A stretch of DNA of 64,000 nucleotides from Gnetum montanum (taxonomy: Eukaryota; Streptophyta; Gnetopsida; Gnetales; Gnetaceae), in contig MNCI01002788.1 of NCBI GenBank assembly GCA_015680685.1, forward strand, positions 10,211 through 74,210. The letters are read 5' to 3'. This document shows, one piece after another, positions 11,076-47,139 of this stretch (positions are counted from its first letter, which is position 1; every line of letters starts with the position of its first letter). Position numbers and translations under genes: made by a program. Under the pieces are notes generated by a model. That model ran no database searches, had not been told where the DNA came from, and was given only the letters and a program-made list of their open reading frames with translations.

Positions 11076-13997
11076 AATTAAAATAGGAAAAAATAGTGGT
11101 CCCTTCAAAGTTATATACAGGAGAATTTAATACTTTCCTTTATTGCATACATTTTTTCATTGCAAATTCATTCCAATGGCTTACATCATGCATTCCACAT
11201 ACATTCCAAAAAACTTTTTCTAGATCACATATTAATTGCAAGAAAGCACTATAGCAATAATGTCAATTGTAGCTTATTGGATTAGGGTCTAAATCAAGGG
11301 CATGAACTAGATTTCTATGTGTGCCATCCATTGTTCCACAAATCATTGGTAACAATGTAAGTGATTGAAAATCACTTAAAATGTTGTATAGTCATTCACC
11401 AAATGGTATAATTATGTGCATGTTTTGCAAATGATCTACAATTATATTAATTATTAACCAAACATATTTCTACACAGTTGATTCTCCCACAATATAATTC
11501 ACCCATTGTACATGTTGAGGTGTTGTAACCAAGATAATGTGAAACTAAATAGAGTGCTTTTTCTTGCTATAATGGCTCTCAAACATACTATAATGCTTCA
11601 TTGTTGCATATTGTATTTCACTTAATAATTTTTAATATAGAGGATACGTCATTCTGTAATGCATCCTACATAACATATTCAACCTTGATTCATCTGATTT
11701 CCATATTTCATTTTGAATATTATTCCAGAAAATATTTTTTCATGGAAATCTCCACCATTATGATAAAGTCTAACTTTTATATAAAGTAAGAAACATGGAT
11801 TATACTTGAAACTGTAATTGATACATTGAGGTAACCAAATCGCTAGTTAACAATGTTCTTAATGAATTCATCCATATCATAAAAAACATTCTATCCATTT
11901 TCTTACAAATAAAATAAACATGATAAATATACTAAAGGTAATTTTACATCCAAATAATTTTTAAGCCATATGTATTCAAAACTTTTAGGCCAAAATATAT
12001 ATAATAAAAAAATTTAGAAATAGAATGCACTAAAATGAGAACCATATTATAAAAACAGCCAAAATGATGAATATATTATAAGAACAACTTGCACAAGGAT
12101 GTGGTGTTGTAGATAGAGTAAAACTTGAAATTTTTTAAATTCAACTTAAGATAACGTTGATGAAACTTTAAGATCAAATGTAATCTTATGGTATTGACCT
12201 TGATTCAAATTTGTAATCAAATTTGTAAATTGTTTACAGCTTTTCCGCATCCAACCTCATTCTTTCGTAGGATATCGGTTGCTCCTTTATCCTTACTTTC
12301 TTGATTTATAAAAGTTGGGGCTATGGCAGAAAGAGAGTTCTCCAGAATACATGTTATGCACTTTACAAATGATCACTACTAATGGTAATGCAGTTGGAAC
12401 AGAATGACTTCGATTTGTATTTAAAAATTAGCTTCAAATGAAATGGCTTCAATTTGTATTCAAGAACCAGCTTCGATTTGTATTCAATAACTACTTGTGC
12501 TGTTGGTTTAGGTGCTCTTTCTGTTTTGGAAACCCAAAAGGAAAAAAAATTGCAAGTTTTCAGGTATGTATTACAGTTTCCCTTGATAAAATTCCCACCA
12601 TGTTTTAAGTCCATACATATACATTAGCTAAAAACTCTCAGCCTTTTTTCTCATGTGCGCCATGACTAGCATTATGCAAAAATAAGTACTTTGAATTAAC
12701 ATAGCATCGCCAACTCAGCGTGTGCTTAGGACATCAGTTGTCTCCTATTGCTGAACACACGAAAATTATCAATGCATTAAATGCATAACCAGTAAAAATT
12801 AAACAGGATGTTACTTTCACGAGCTAGCCTTTAAATCCAGGAGACCGAGGGCAAAATGCTTGCAAGCAAAAAATCTCCTAATTCCACATCTACGGGCCAA
12901 AGATTGAGCCGGCTTTAGTGCTCGATTTTAAACTTGTATACGTATCAGCAAATGATTTCAATGCTGAAAAACCCAATACACCGTCGTGTCTTTTGAAGCA
13001 GGAACGCACCTTTTCTCATGACTTAACAGGCATGAACAAAGTGTTTTACAGGAGATGATTTCTGCAATTCTCTTTCGCAAAACACATTTAACGCAAAAGA
13101 TAACGCAATAACTGTCAACGACTCTGAAGGAATTCAAACAGGAATTCCCAACATACACACAATCCCCTTTTTTTGTTAAGGTAATATGATTGGAAATTGC
13201 TCACGAATAAAATAAGCAGAGTGCATACTTTATCTGATTCCAGACGTTTGATAAGGAAAATTATGCTTCATCAGATGACGGACGTGTTCGATAAGGAAAA
13301 TTTAAAGGAGGGGTCAATGGGTATTGAGGCTTTATAGCCGTTCAACAAATTCTTTATGATTTCATAGAAGCAATAAACTTTTACCGTTTCTAAATTTTCT
13401 AAGCATTATGGTCTTGTAAAAATCTTTATTTTTATAAGTACGTCAAACCCACCAAGTTTTTACCTTGATTTAAGTCACCAATGTCATTAGAGGGCTAGTA
13501 AGTTGATGCTTAAATTCTTTTCTAGCAATTGGAATGCAGTGAAATTCACTTGGTTTCCTAGCCAGCCTCGAATAATTTGTTTTTTTTTTTTTAAGGTGAA
13601 CACAATCAAGATTCAACCAGCCACAGTAAGCCAACTAAGCGTTCACTGATTTTTAATGTTTCTTAGGAAACCCATTTAAATTTCCACAGGTCAATCATGC
13701 CGTGAGTTAATAGAATTTCATTCAACATTTAACCTACAAACTGCAAATGTACGTACAAAAAAAATCTCTCAAAATGAAATAAATATGCTTTACAACTGCC
13801 ATCAGATTTATCTCCTATAACAATGGATTAAGCCTTTTATGGGGTGCTGAATGAAAGAAATAGCATCAGAATTGGTTAAAAGTGAAAATAGAGGTTAACA
13901 AAAATAATTAAGTATGGGGAAAAATGTTAGCATGCTTAAATGACTAATAAAAAACGTGATGTATTAATTTCCCAAGCAGATGTCTCTCATGTTATTC
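11076..13997. other. AT-rich intergenic sequence and 3' flank of the uridine kinase-like gene
   Basis: I see no coding region or recognisable transposon here. The right end, just below 13998, must contain the 3' UTR of the minus-strand gene. A minus-strand AATAAA (TTTATT at 13425-13430) is a possible polyadenylation signal about 570 bp past the stop codon, but this is weak evidence. Confidence 0.4.
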
Positions 13998-37721
<23,724 letters not shown>

Positions 37722-40700
37722 TATTTGTTTTGAAATTGATCTGCATACAAGTTTTGAAAAAATAAAAATTTGAGTCCACAAATTAATTCAAAAAAGTAAC
37801 ATTAGAAATGGCAACAATAAAATGTCAACACTGAATTTTGCTAGCAAAAACTATGAGCTACTCAAATAACATTTGAGATGTCTTATTATGATAACTATGG
37901 CTTAGAGTTCAGACAAAGATATATCTTTTAAAAATCAGCTCCAAATTATGTTCTATATAGCAAGAGAGAAACTCTTATTCAGGTGCACTGAGGCCTGAAT
38001 CATTGATGCAGGCAAAAAATATAACAGGATCATAAACATTTAAAGATTGACCATAAAAGAAGTGTGATTTAACTGTCACCTTCATGAAATTTTTATGGTT
38101 ACAAGTTAACCCATTCATAAATTGTTGTGATAAAGCTTCTATCAGAATGAAAAATTGGGAAACAAACCTGCAGTAAGTGATTATACATGCCATTGGAAAT
38201 TTCTATTTAAGCATATAAATAAGCTTATAGAAATTAAAAAGTGAAAAGTCACTTGCAATGCATAAAATTTATAAGCACTTGCACTAAAATTCAAGGTTAA
38301 CAAAGATTTAAAGCAAGCCCTAAAATTGAACGTTGGAGAAACATATAACTACATGGATTGGTGTTATACACAGAAGGTTCTGGTACAATGTACATGGAAA
38401 AGTGAGGAAACTACCAAATGCTATACACAACCCCACTTCTATTTACTTTTAAGTGGCCACTACATTAGAAACTTCAAGGTTTGCAATTGTCTATGACAAG
38501 GTAATTAAATGTCCTTGTATCTGCATGGAGGCCTTTGCTAAAATGCTTCAAAAACTACAATTACAATACCTTATGCAAGAAATTCATTTATTATTTGGCT
38601 GTCTAGAATTTATGTACATCGAGTTTGCTAGTAGTAACTTTGTCTATCTTCAAAGTTGATTCAAAATGCCTCCCATTTATGTTACCATGGTGTACTCTGC
38701 AAGCCCTCATATTTGATATAATTCTTTTAGCATTTCCAAGGAATAAAGACATGAATTCTCTCTGCTCTTAATTGCAATATTAATGAATTACTAACTAAAT
38801 ATCTGAGCCTTCAATACCTCAACCCACATGACTAAAAACATCTAGGATCTTGTGCTTCAGAAAAGTCAACAATGCTTTGTAGGGTGAAAAAAAATGTAGA
38901 TCAAATCAGTCTTGCACTCAATGACTATACAGAACATATTAATGCAAGTGTCATGTTCTCCATCCCCCAAATGAATGTTTAAACATATGTTAAAGGTTGA
39001 ACAAGTTTATTTATGATCACACTCTATATAACACTTCACATGGCTAAATATGACAATACATAAACGCCTAAGATGAAAGGTGGTTTGGGTGTGAAATATA
39101 AACTAGCAATTGATATGACCCTGCTTAGAAAAATCATGTTGCAGCTTAACCTGGTAGTAAATCATTCATCGTAAGAAATAAAAGTTCCTTGATGTGACTT
39201 TCCATGAGGTCCTTGTAATTTGTTGTATCTTCCCTATTTGGAGAAAACTCAAAAAATGTTGTGTTAATTTGTAGATGATAAATCAATTCAAGCTTGTGGC
39301 ATAATCCAGAAAGATGGAAGTTGCAAAGCGATAAACAATTCCATGCACAAAGGTCCCAAGAAGTAAAGGATGGTATGCTTTTAAGGAAACCCATGTTGAT
39401 TTTGTTTTCCATTACTGAGGATTGCTATATGAGTGGTCTGTGCAGGTTAATCATACTTAACTCATTTCAACCTGACTGTTGCCCATAAGTATTCTTCATT
39501 ATAAATAAAGGTTATTCTTTGAGGCACTGTTTTGCTCTGTGATGCAAGCATTAACAAAGTACCATACTTCTCTATCATTATGGTACATGGTTCTAACCCA
39601 ATTGTTGTGCTTTCATGGAAGATAGTCTGTTGTTACTTTGCCAAAGTTAAAAATCCCTTCTTGTATTGTCCATGATACCTGACCAATGATACGGTTAACA
39701 ATATCTCATATTGTTACAATGTCCATCTGCTTGTGATCTTTGGGCATATCTTTGTAGAGACTTTATGCAACAGTGGCATATCCTTGATAACATTATAGTA
39801 CTAGTGCATGAATGGACTACTTTAGGTTTTGACAAGCTTCACTGCCATATCTAATTAGGATTATTTCCTACATTTACTATCACGTGTCGCTGTAAAAATA
39901 CATCGTAACTTACTAAAATTCTTATGCATGCGTTAGGAAACTCTGCAATATGATTCTTTAGCAGTGATAGAGTGCATGATTTTATAGGCAAAATGACCCA
40001 ACTTAGCAAAAACCATTCTTGGAACAGAACCCTCAACACCACATCATGGGCCAAACTCCACTCGATTTTTTAACCTTGCATGATTTTGCTCTGCCAAGCT
40101 TCTTTTGTGTAAATACTATTTATTTTTCAAAGATTTGGATTTGTTTAAATTTAATATTTGCCCCTTAATATTATTAAGGGTTTGGGACTGGTCTAATACA
40201 ATAATGTCCCATGCACCTGCTTTCCAATGAATCAACAATAAATCTATTCGTGACACCCTTTCAAAAAAAAATGAAAAAAAAAAAAAGAAACGTAAACAAA
40301 TGATTCCAAAATACTTAGTATGATTATTGTAAGAAAATCTCAATATAAAAGTCTAAGATGGATTTATGAGTTTGGTGCTACCTATGGCAAGACACGCATT
40401 GATTAAATGCTAATAAAAAGACCAAACTAGTGAATTGCTATCAAAACAAAGCATCAGCTATTTTTAAGTTCTTAAATTAGTGGGCATTTTGTATGTTTTC
40501 TATTGAGACATGTTAATTTTGTCATGTCCGTAGTAATTCTCGGTGTTGAAGACGACTGTTAGTTATAGTACTGAAATGAAATTATAGATTACACTTGAAA
40601 CCTGATGAAACATTTTGCTGCGGAAGAACATCGATCTTCAGTGTCAGGATATGAAATACACTAGCTATAGACACGATTCAGTATTTTTGAAGTGAAGAAA

Positions 40701-41230
40701 ATAAAGCTTCTGACAAAAATTCGAACATACGACAAGCTGCATAGAAAAACAAGCCAAGAGAACAATTCATTCAAGAAACATTGAAATAATAATTAAAATG
40801 CCACTTATTCAAAATGTTCAAAACAAAGTTCGAATTACTAAGCACGTATGTTGCTATTGCTAATATTGAGCAGATCCAATTTGAGGCGGCTCTTTAAACG
40901 TAGCATACATTTAACCACGGAAAAAGAGACAAGTGTAGCGTTCGTACATGTTGAGTCAGATAGTAGAAAGCCCAAAGAATGAAAGCAGCAACTATTCTGT
41001 CTAAAAAGACAGCAGAAAGAAACTTCGGGGAGGCAGGAATCGAGTTCAGCGGAAAGAATCTTAGCGGAGGTAGAATCGTCAAAAAATATGATATATGTAC
41101 CGACTCTTAGGACGAGTTCAGGTGCCGACCCTTGGCGAAACATGCTTTACGTAATTTACAACTCTACGATTTCAATTTCAATTTTAGTTATTCGATAACT
41201 CTAGGTTTCAGTTTCAATTTTAGTTATTTG
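37722..41230. other. Upstream region of the UKL gene
   Basis: No second gene is supported. A strong minus-strand acceptor (TTGTATGCAG at 37741-37750) suggests a 5' UTR intron ending 19 bp before the ATG. An A-rich tract at 40262-40288, after an AATAAA-containing plus-strand sequence, could be the poly(A) end of a retroposed fragment. The remainder is featureless AT-rich sequence. Confidence 0.4.
40838..41150 (-). promoter_or_regulatory. Candidate promoter and 5' leader exon of the UKL gene
   Basis: This is the least AT-rich part of the upstream region. On the minus strand it has a TATA-like ACATATATCATATTTT near 41080-41100, followed by CT-rich sequence (CTGCCTCCCCGAAGTTTCTT) typical of plant 5' leaders. 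If it is transcribed, splicing to the acceptor at 37741 would give a 5' UTR intron of about 3 kb. No donor could be fixed with confidence. Confidence 0.2.
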
Positions 41231-41405
41231 GTTACATGATGCGGTCTGTTACATGATACATGATGCTATATGCTATCATTAATTTGCAGGTTGTACCCTA
41301 GGTCATAGGCTCAATTCTCTGAGGTATCATTGAGTTATAAACTTTTATAAATCTTGGGTTGTACCCGTGTTTCACTTATTTCATGTTCCAACACCCTTTC
41401 TAACT
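41230..41405 (+). mobile_element. SINE-like repeat (left arm of an inverted pair)
   Basis: A box B-like GGTCATAGGCTCAATTCTC is followed by ATTGAGTTATAAACTTTTAT, then TTGGGTTGTACCCGTGTTTC and GTTCCAACACCC. The same blocks occur in reverse complement at 41575-41740. Boundaries are approximate. Confidence 0.5.
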
Positions 41406-41574
41406 TGTAGGTTGCAAATTCAATTCATGATGATGAATTAACTATTCCTATAAAACATAATTTAGTTGGTTAAAAAATGTAATTTATGATTTACAGGTGA
41501 CAAGGCAAGTTTATATAAGAACTAAGCTTGTGATTTATAAGTTGTAAGTTCAATCCTAGAAGGATGCTAAGACA

Positions 41575-41740
41575 AGGGGTGTTGGAATCTAAAATAAGTG
41601 AAACATAGGTACATCCCAAGAGTTAAAAGTTTATAACTCAATGCAACCTAGTAGAATCAAACTATGATTTGGGGTTACCAAGCCAATATCTATACCACTA
41701 GGGGGATGCTAAGACACACGCTAACCTTTATCCTTAAGAT
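41575..41740 (-). mobile_element. SINE-like repeat (right arm of an inverted pair)
   Basis: On the minus strand: CCCCCTAGTGGTATAGATATT (box A-like), CATAGTTTGATTCTACTAGG (box B-like), TGAGTTATAAACTTTTAACT, TTGGGATGTACCTATGTTTC and ATTCCAACACCCC. It is the reverse complement family member of 41230-41405. Confidence 0.5.
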
Positions 41741-41884
41741 ATGTGCCAACTTGGGAGCTATATTACATGATAAGACCCATAGGATCTATTGGATAGACAT
41801 TACATTTTCATGAAAAATAAAGAGAGATTCTATAAATTGAGCAAGCACTAATGTGGGCAACAAAACAAATCATAGAAATTTCTC

Positions 41885-42070
41885 ATTATAATAGTATAAC
41901 CCTATAGGTGGCTCAAGTGGTCATCTTATTATCTTATTAAGCAATAGGTTGCCAATTTGAGTCACATTTGAGGCATTGGTATATTCCTCTATAATTCTTC
42001 TAATGTATCTTGGGGTATACCTATAGTCAAATTATTTTTAAATGTTATTATTTTACGTTCCAACACCTCA
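41885..42070 (+). mobile_element. SINE-like repeat, third member of the cluster
   Basis: AGGTGGCTCAAGTGGTCATC (box A-like) and AGGTTGCCAATTTGAGTC (box B-like) are followed by CTTGGGGTATACCTATAG and GTTCCAACACCTC, matching the ends of the other two copies. Confidence 0.5.
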
Positions 42071-42438
42071 TTTCATCTCCCCTTTCCCCTATAACACCCC
42101 TCCATAGGACCCCTCAATATAGTTTGATGTCTCATTATGCATATGAATGCAAGGATCATTAGAGGTGTGTTTGACTAGTTGGTTCAAATTATTATGAGCT
42201 TATGATGAATTGAGATACTGTATGATATCTTATCATATGTGATTTTAATGTCTTACTTATGATTACATGGCATGATTATGCACACTAATCTTATGGGATG
42301 TGTTAAGTAGGTGTTGTAACTAGTAGGGATGGTGGATTGGGGACAAGAGTAGTGTCAGAGGTTGACAGCAAAATAAGGTCCCTCTAAGCTTATTGTGGAA
42401 TAAAGTTTAACTTCTTTGGAGTCCCTTTAAGCTACTAA
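42071..42438. other. Sequence between the SINE cluster and element C
   Basis: I see no gene or repeat in this stretch. It ends at the presumed left boundary of the element C LTR (preceding bases ACTAA). Confidence 0.5.
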
Positions 42439-43188
42439 TGAAGCATCATGGTTGGCCACATCAATGGGATGTCGTCAACATGGGGTTTGACCCATTGACA
42501 TGTACCTGTCAATGGGGCACCCTATTTCATTTATAAATATGCACTCACCAATTGCATTTATGGCATAAGTCTCATAGTTGTAGCAAAAGCTCTAGCAGTT
42601 TTTTCACTTGAAAGTTACAATATTTTTTAAGTGTCTGCAATAGGAGTCAAAGAGTGTATAGATCTTTATTCAAGCACTATTGAGCACTGCAGTGTGTGTG
42701 GCAATAAAGACAAGCTTTTTGATAAACCTTGCAACACTTTGAAATAGATTAATTATTTCATTTATGCATTTAATATTTTAAACAATTTCCTTTAATGCTT
42801 TAAGTAATTAAATTATGCTAATTTAAGCTAAATTAAGCTAGATTAAGATAGATTAAATAGTGATTAATTAAGCACATAAGTACGACCACTTTGAGCATAC
42901 GCTTAATGCTTGGTAATCCTAGTAATGCTTAATGTTTGGTAACTCAGTAGCATTAAACGTGTTCAAGATGTGTAGGGCAAGTGGGAACAAATGCTTATGT
43001 TAAAATTAGTTAAATGTTAGTTAGAGTAAATTAGCAATTAATTATATAATTCTTTATTCTTTATTCTTAGGCAACTTAGAACATAAAACATAAAAATGAT
43101 AAAAATCAAATCATATGCCTCAGTTGCAATTAACCATACCTTTGCATTTCACAAGTGTAATTGGGAAGATAACAATTGCAATGGTTAG
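42439..43188 (+). repeat. Element C 5' LTR, left part
   Basis: It begins TGAAGCATCATGG and follows the element A LTR throughout, including the TATA box TATAAATA (42532-42539), the AGTTTTTTCACTTGAAAGTTA block and the terminal CATACCTTTG...CACAAGTGTAATTGGGAAGA block. It breaks off at 43188, where element B is inserted. Together with 57909-58032 it makes an LTR of about 874 bp, close to the 851 bp of element A. Confidence 0.8.
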
Positions 43189-44045
43189 TGATAAATCGTG
43201 TTTTTTTCATACACTTCAATATCAGAGTGGTCATGATATTGGGTACATGATATTGTAGCCCAAGATGCGATATCATACATTCGATATTGCAGGGTTACTC
43301 CCGAGTCTATAAATACAGCCCCTAGGCACACGATTGAGGAAAGGTTGTTTAACAATCAAGTAGCGAAACTCTTGCAGTTTGTCCATTTGAGAGTTATAAT
43401 ATTTTCCAAGTGCCCGCAATAGGAGATCTAAGTGTGATTGAATCTTTATTCAAGCAATGATGTACTTGAACACACCATTGTGTTGGAAATAAAGGCGAGC
43501 TCTTTGATTCACCTTACAACACTTGAGACTTTCTTTCTTATGCATTTACATATATTGTGATTTCATTCAATTTACATTAATGTTATTCATTCAGCAATTA
43601 ATTTTGATTCATTAAGCAACTGATTAAAATACACAAGCACAACCCCTTTGAACATACATGTCACACTTAGTGCTCAGAAATGGTTAGCGTTTGACAACCC
43701 AGCAGTGTTTACACAAAGTTCAAGATGTGTCCGGGAAGTGGGAACGGTTACTTGTGTTAGGCTAGATTAGATCATAGTTTTCTTAGCACTTAATCACTTT
43801 CACTTTCATTCTTGTTCTAAACAAGTAAATTGATAAAACACAAAATAATTAAAATCTTACGTGTCAGTCACACTTAATCATACAATTGCATTCCACAAGT
43901 GAGACTGAGAAGACAACGAATGGACAACAAATGCACTGTTTAGCTCTAGTGTACTTGGTAATTAAAATCTATGGAATTCGATTGGATCACATGTGAACAC
44001 TTGTGATTCGTATGGTTGGGCATAGGGGTACCCCACCACTCATCA
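43189..44045 (+). repeat. 5' LTR of element B
   Basis: Starts TGATAAATCG and ends ACTCATCA. The first 110 bp contain several GATATC/GATATTG-type repeats around GGGTACATGATATTG. The TATA box is TATAAATA at 43308-43315. Length 857 bp. Confidence 0.9.
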
Positions 44046-44046
44046 T

Positions 44047-44064
44047 TGGTGCCATTAATAAGGA
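44047..44064 (+). other. Primer-binding site of element B
   Basis: TGGTGCCATTAATAAGGA lies one base after the LTR. It is a diverged version of a sequence complementary to the 3' end of plant tRNA-Asp (TGGCGCCGTTGCCGGGGA), the primer used by Athila-type elements. Confidence 0.5.
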
Positions 44065-44213
44065 CTTTAGTTCTACGTGCACTATCTAAAACAAGTGAAA
44101 CTTAGTAACCTTATTGTTCGAACCCTAAGAGTCAAATCTTATGAAAACAAAAATTAGAATTATAATTAAATTAAACCTTAACTACACACTACCTATAAGT
44201 CCATTAACATAAA

Positions 44214-45374
44214 ATGTCTTCTTCTCATAGGAGCCTATCTCTGCCTAGGGTAGACTAGGTACCTCAGTAATACCGGGTGGTATATGCTCATCCTGATGAG
44301 TATGTACAGACTTCACTGTTATCTTGCATCAAGATGAACTACTATGGTGGCATGACAGGGAAGGCAACATTATGTTGTCACTTGATCGATCTGTTGCAGC
44401 AATGCTCCACCTAATGCTCACATGACACGAGCTTTAACATCTTAATGGAGAATACGAGATGCGATATCTCGATTCAAGGGATTATCATCCCACTGAAGCA
44501 TAAAGGTTAAGGGATTGTCAATTGAAGCACCAACGTGAGCTTGTGATGGGCAAGGGGTCAAACACTTTTCCACCTTTGCTTGGCCCATTGGATGGAGGCA
44601 ACCATTTCTTTAGTGATTCTCCTCTCTTTGACTTTGTTCAGGGAGTCCTCAACTAGAATGTGCAATCCACCATTCATAATCCAAGTTCTAGTCAGAATGG
44701 ATCCAATGACAAAAATGGATCTGGTGGGGCAAGTCATGATAAGGGGGAAAAAGGAGGTCATGATTGTGATTGTGGTCACAAGGATCAAAGAAAGGGTGAT
44801 AGGAGTCAGTGCGAAGCAAGTTCTCCCTCCTCTTTCCCTTCATCATCTACTTCTTCTTCATCTGGCTCAGATCGTGGCCATAAAAGGAATAACCATGATG
44901 GAGGTGATCGACAAGACTATAACAACAAAAGAGACCATCAGGACAGTCATGACCAAAGGCATGGACAATCCATATAGATCCATCATCAAGAAAGAAGGGC
45001 TAGTAGAGAACATCGTAGGCACCATCACCATGGCCTTGATGAACCTTTACTTGCCACTCCAAGCATCTTGAACATTGCAGAGGCTATGAGGATTCCAACA
45101 AGGCACATGAAAGATAGTAGAATAAAGAGGCTAAACATGAACAACATCCCTCAATTTGAGGGAGGATATGATACTAATCCACAAAATCATCTCTAAGCCT
45201 TCCAAGATGCATGTGCCTTGTAGAATATTGAGAACAACTAGTAGAAGTTGAAATTATTTCCAAGAACACTCATAAAGAAAGCAGAAAGTTGATACCAATA
45301 CTTGGAGCTAGAATCAATCAGGTGGTGGAGTACAATGTTGGAATTTTTTAATGATAAATATCAAATGTACTCCC
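44214..45374 (+). pseudogene. gag of element B, 5' part (interrupted by copia element D)
   Basis: The ATG at 44214 (MSSSHRSLSLPRV...) corresponds to the element C gag start MPSSHKHDES at 58193. A Ser/Gly/His-rich low-complexity segment (44660-44975) is followed by NIPQFEGGYDTNPQNHL and FQDACAL, then WWSTMLEFFNDKYQM, the core of the plant retrotransposon gag (capsid) domain. The frame is cut at 45374 by copia element D and resumes at 49914. Frameshifts and stops are present. Confidence 0.65.
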
Positions 45375-45738
45375 TGAGAAATCTAAATCTAAAGGGCCCT
45401 GGATCTACTATCTATGCTAAACAAAAATTAAAGAACTTTGTTAGAACAAAAAACACACTTACAATCTGTTAATCCAAAATCTATATATTTATAAATATGT
45501 GCTGCTACAATTATATAGACTTGGATCCTTCCAAAAATGGATTTGAAGAGATAAGCATGAGTCTCTAAAATCATGGGAATGATCCTTATCATCTTATTTA
45601 TGGATGAGATAAGCATGGGTATGGATAAGCATGGATATGGATAAGCATGGACAACTAGGATCTCATCTTATTTAGAATAAATAAAAGGATAAGATCAATC
45701 TCCTAATAACATGGAACATCTACACATCATCTTCCACA
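45375..45738 (-). repeat. 3' LTR of copia element D
   Basis: Adjacent to the polypurine tract on the minus strand. It contains short tandem repeats of a GGTATGGATAAGCATGGATA-type unit (plus strand, 45605-45653). Confidence 0.92.
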
Positions 45739-45789
45739 AACCCCCCCATGATGGTAAGGGGTTCCACTCCAAGGAGGTCTCTGAAGGAT

Positions 45790-47060
45790 GTAAACTTCTC
45801 ACGGCTCAGAATCTTGGTAAAAATATCCGCTAATTATGCTTCAATTGCACAATGTTCCATGTTGAGGATGTTGTCTTGGATCAGGCTTCTGAGATGGTGA
45901 TGCTTGATATCAATTTGCTTAGTATGCCCATGCTGAAGTGGATTGTGAGCCATTGTAATAGCACTTGTGCTGTCACAGTATAAGCAAATGGGAGGATCAA
46001 GTGTAAATCCCATTTCAGTGAAAATAGAGTGAATCCACATGGCTTGAGAAGTAGCACTTGATGCAACTATGTATTCTGCTTTAGCTGTTGAGAGTGCAAC
46101 TGAAGACTACTTCTTTGATCCCCAAGAGATAAGCGATGGACCAAAGAAGAGACAGAAACCAAAAGTTGACTTTCGGTCGTCAAGGTTGCCTCCCTAATCT
46201 GCATCAGTGTATCCCCATACCTTGAAGTTTGTATGTCGACGAAATGTGATCCCAAAATTTGTTGTAGTTCTCAACTAACGTAGAACTCATCTTGTAGCTT
46301 TTCAATGTGAATCTTGCATGAACCGAGAAAGGTAATTGATAGCATATTGAATATCTGGATGAGTATTGAAGAGATACAATAAACCACCAACTAGGGATCT
46401 ATATAGTGACAAATTGACTGAACGAGATTTATCATTCTTGGTAAGTTTTATACCAAGGGAGAGTGGTGTGTCTGAGGGATTACTATTAATCATACCAAAT
46501 TTCTCAAGGATTGAGAAAATTTCATTTGGCATATGGAAATGGATTTTGTTCTTTGGATTACTTGAAAATCCAAAAAATATGACATTTTCCCTAGATTAGT
46601 CATTTCAAACTCATTTTTCATAGCATTAAGAAAATCATTTCCTAATGCAGTTGTAGATGAAAATAAATTAAATCATCTACATACAGACAGACAAAAATAA
46701 ATTCATCTTTAGATACCTTTTTCTAAATTGTATTTTGGGATTGAAGATGGATGAACCCCTCTTGGATGAAAAATGAATGAATATATGCATACCCTGCACA
46801 TGGAGCTTGCTTGAGCCTGTACAAAGCTTTATGAAGCTTGTACACATGATCTTGTTTTCCTTCATCAATGAAACCTAGGGGTTGTTCCACATAGACTTCT
46901 TCATTTAGAACACCATTGAGGAATGCAGATGCCACATCCAATTGATATACCACATAGCCAGCTTGTGCAGTAATAGCTAGAAAAATTTTCATAGATTCCA
47001 TTCGTAAAACGGGACCAAAGTTGTCATCAAAGTCTCTGGGAGTTGCACAGTTCCTGTGGT
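45790..47060 (-). pseudogene. Copia element D reverse transcriptase and RNase H
   Basis: RT: FLAITAQAGYVVYQLDVASA FLNGVLNEEVYVEQPLGF (about 46870-46990), KLHKALYRLKQAP, and the active site LYVDDLIYF near 46665-46690, intact. RNase H region: YRSLVGGLLYLFNTHPDIQY and LSRFMQDSH (46302-46440), then STAKAEYIVASSATSQAMWI and YCDSTSAITMAHNPLQHG (45900-46085). Frame breaks separate the open segments. Confidence 0.85.
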
Positions 47061-47139
47061 GTCCACGATTCTAGGAAGGATGTCCCCATTTTGCAGTAGA
47101 GTCCCAAGACATGTGCCAGCCTGGCGTCATTGGAGTGGG

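Noticed and set aside
40116-40343. Minus-strand frame with a run of Phe (FFFFFSFFF)
   Set aside because: It is a translation of an A-rich tract on the plus strand, probably the poly(A) end of a retroposed fragment.
41241-41900. tRNA gene in the SINE cluster
   Set aside because: Only box-like motifs are present; no cloverleaf with an anticodon arm could be formed.
44580-45071. Open frame of 163 codons in the gag of element B
   Set aside because: An off-frame reading of the low-complexity Ser/Gly/His region; the frame starting at 44660 matches the element C composition.
46366-46599. Plus-strand frames within copia element D
   Set aside because: They lie opposite the RT-RNase H frames, which have clear motifs on the minus strand.
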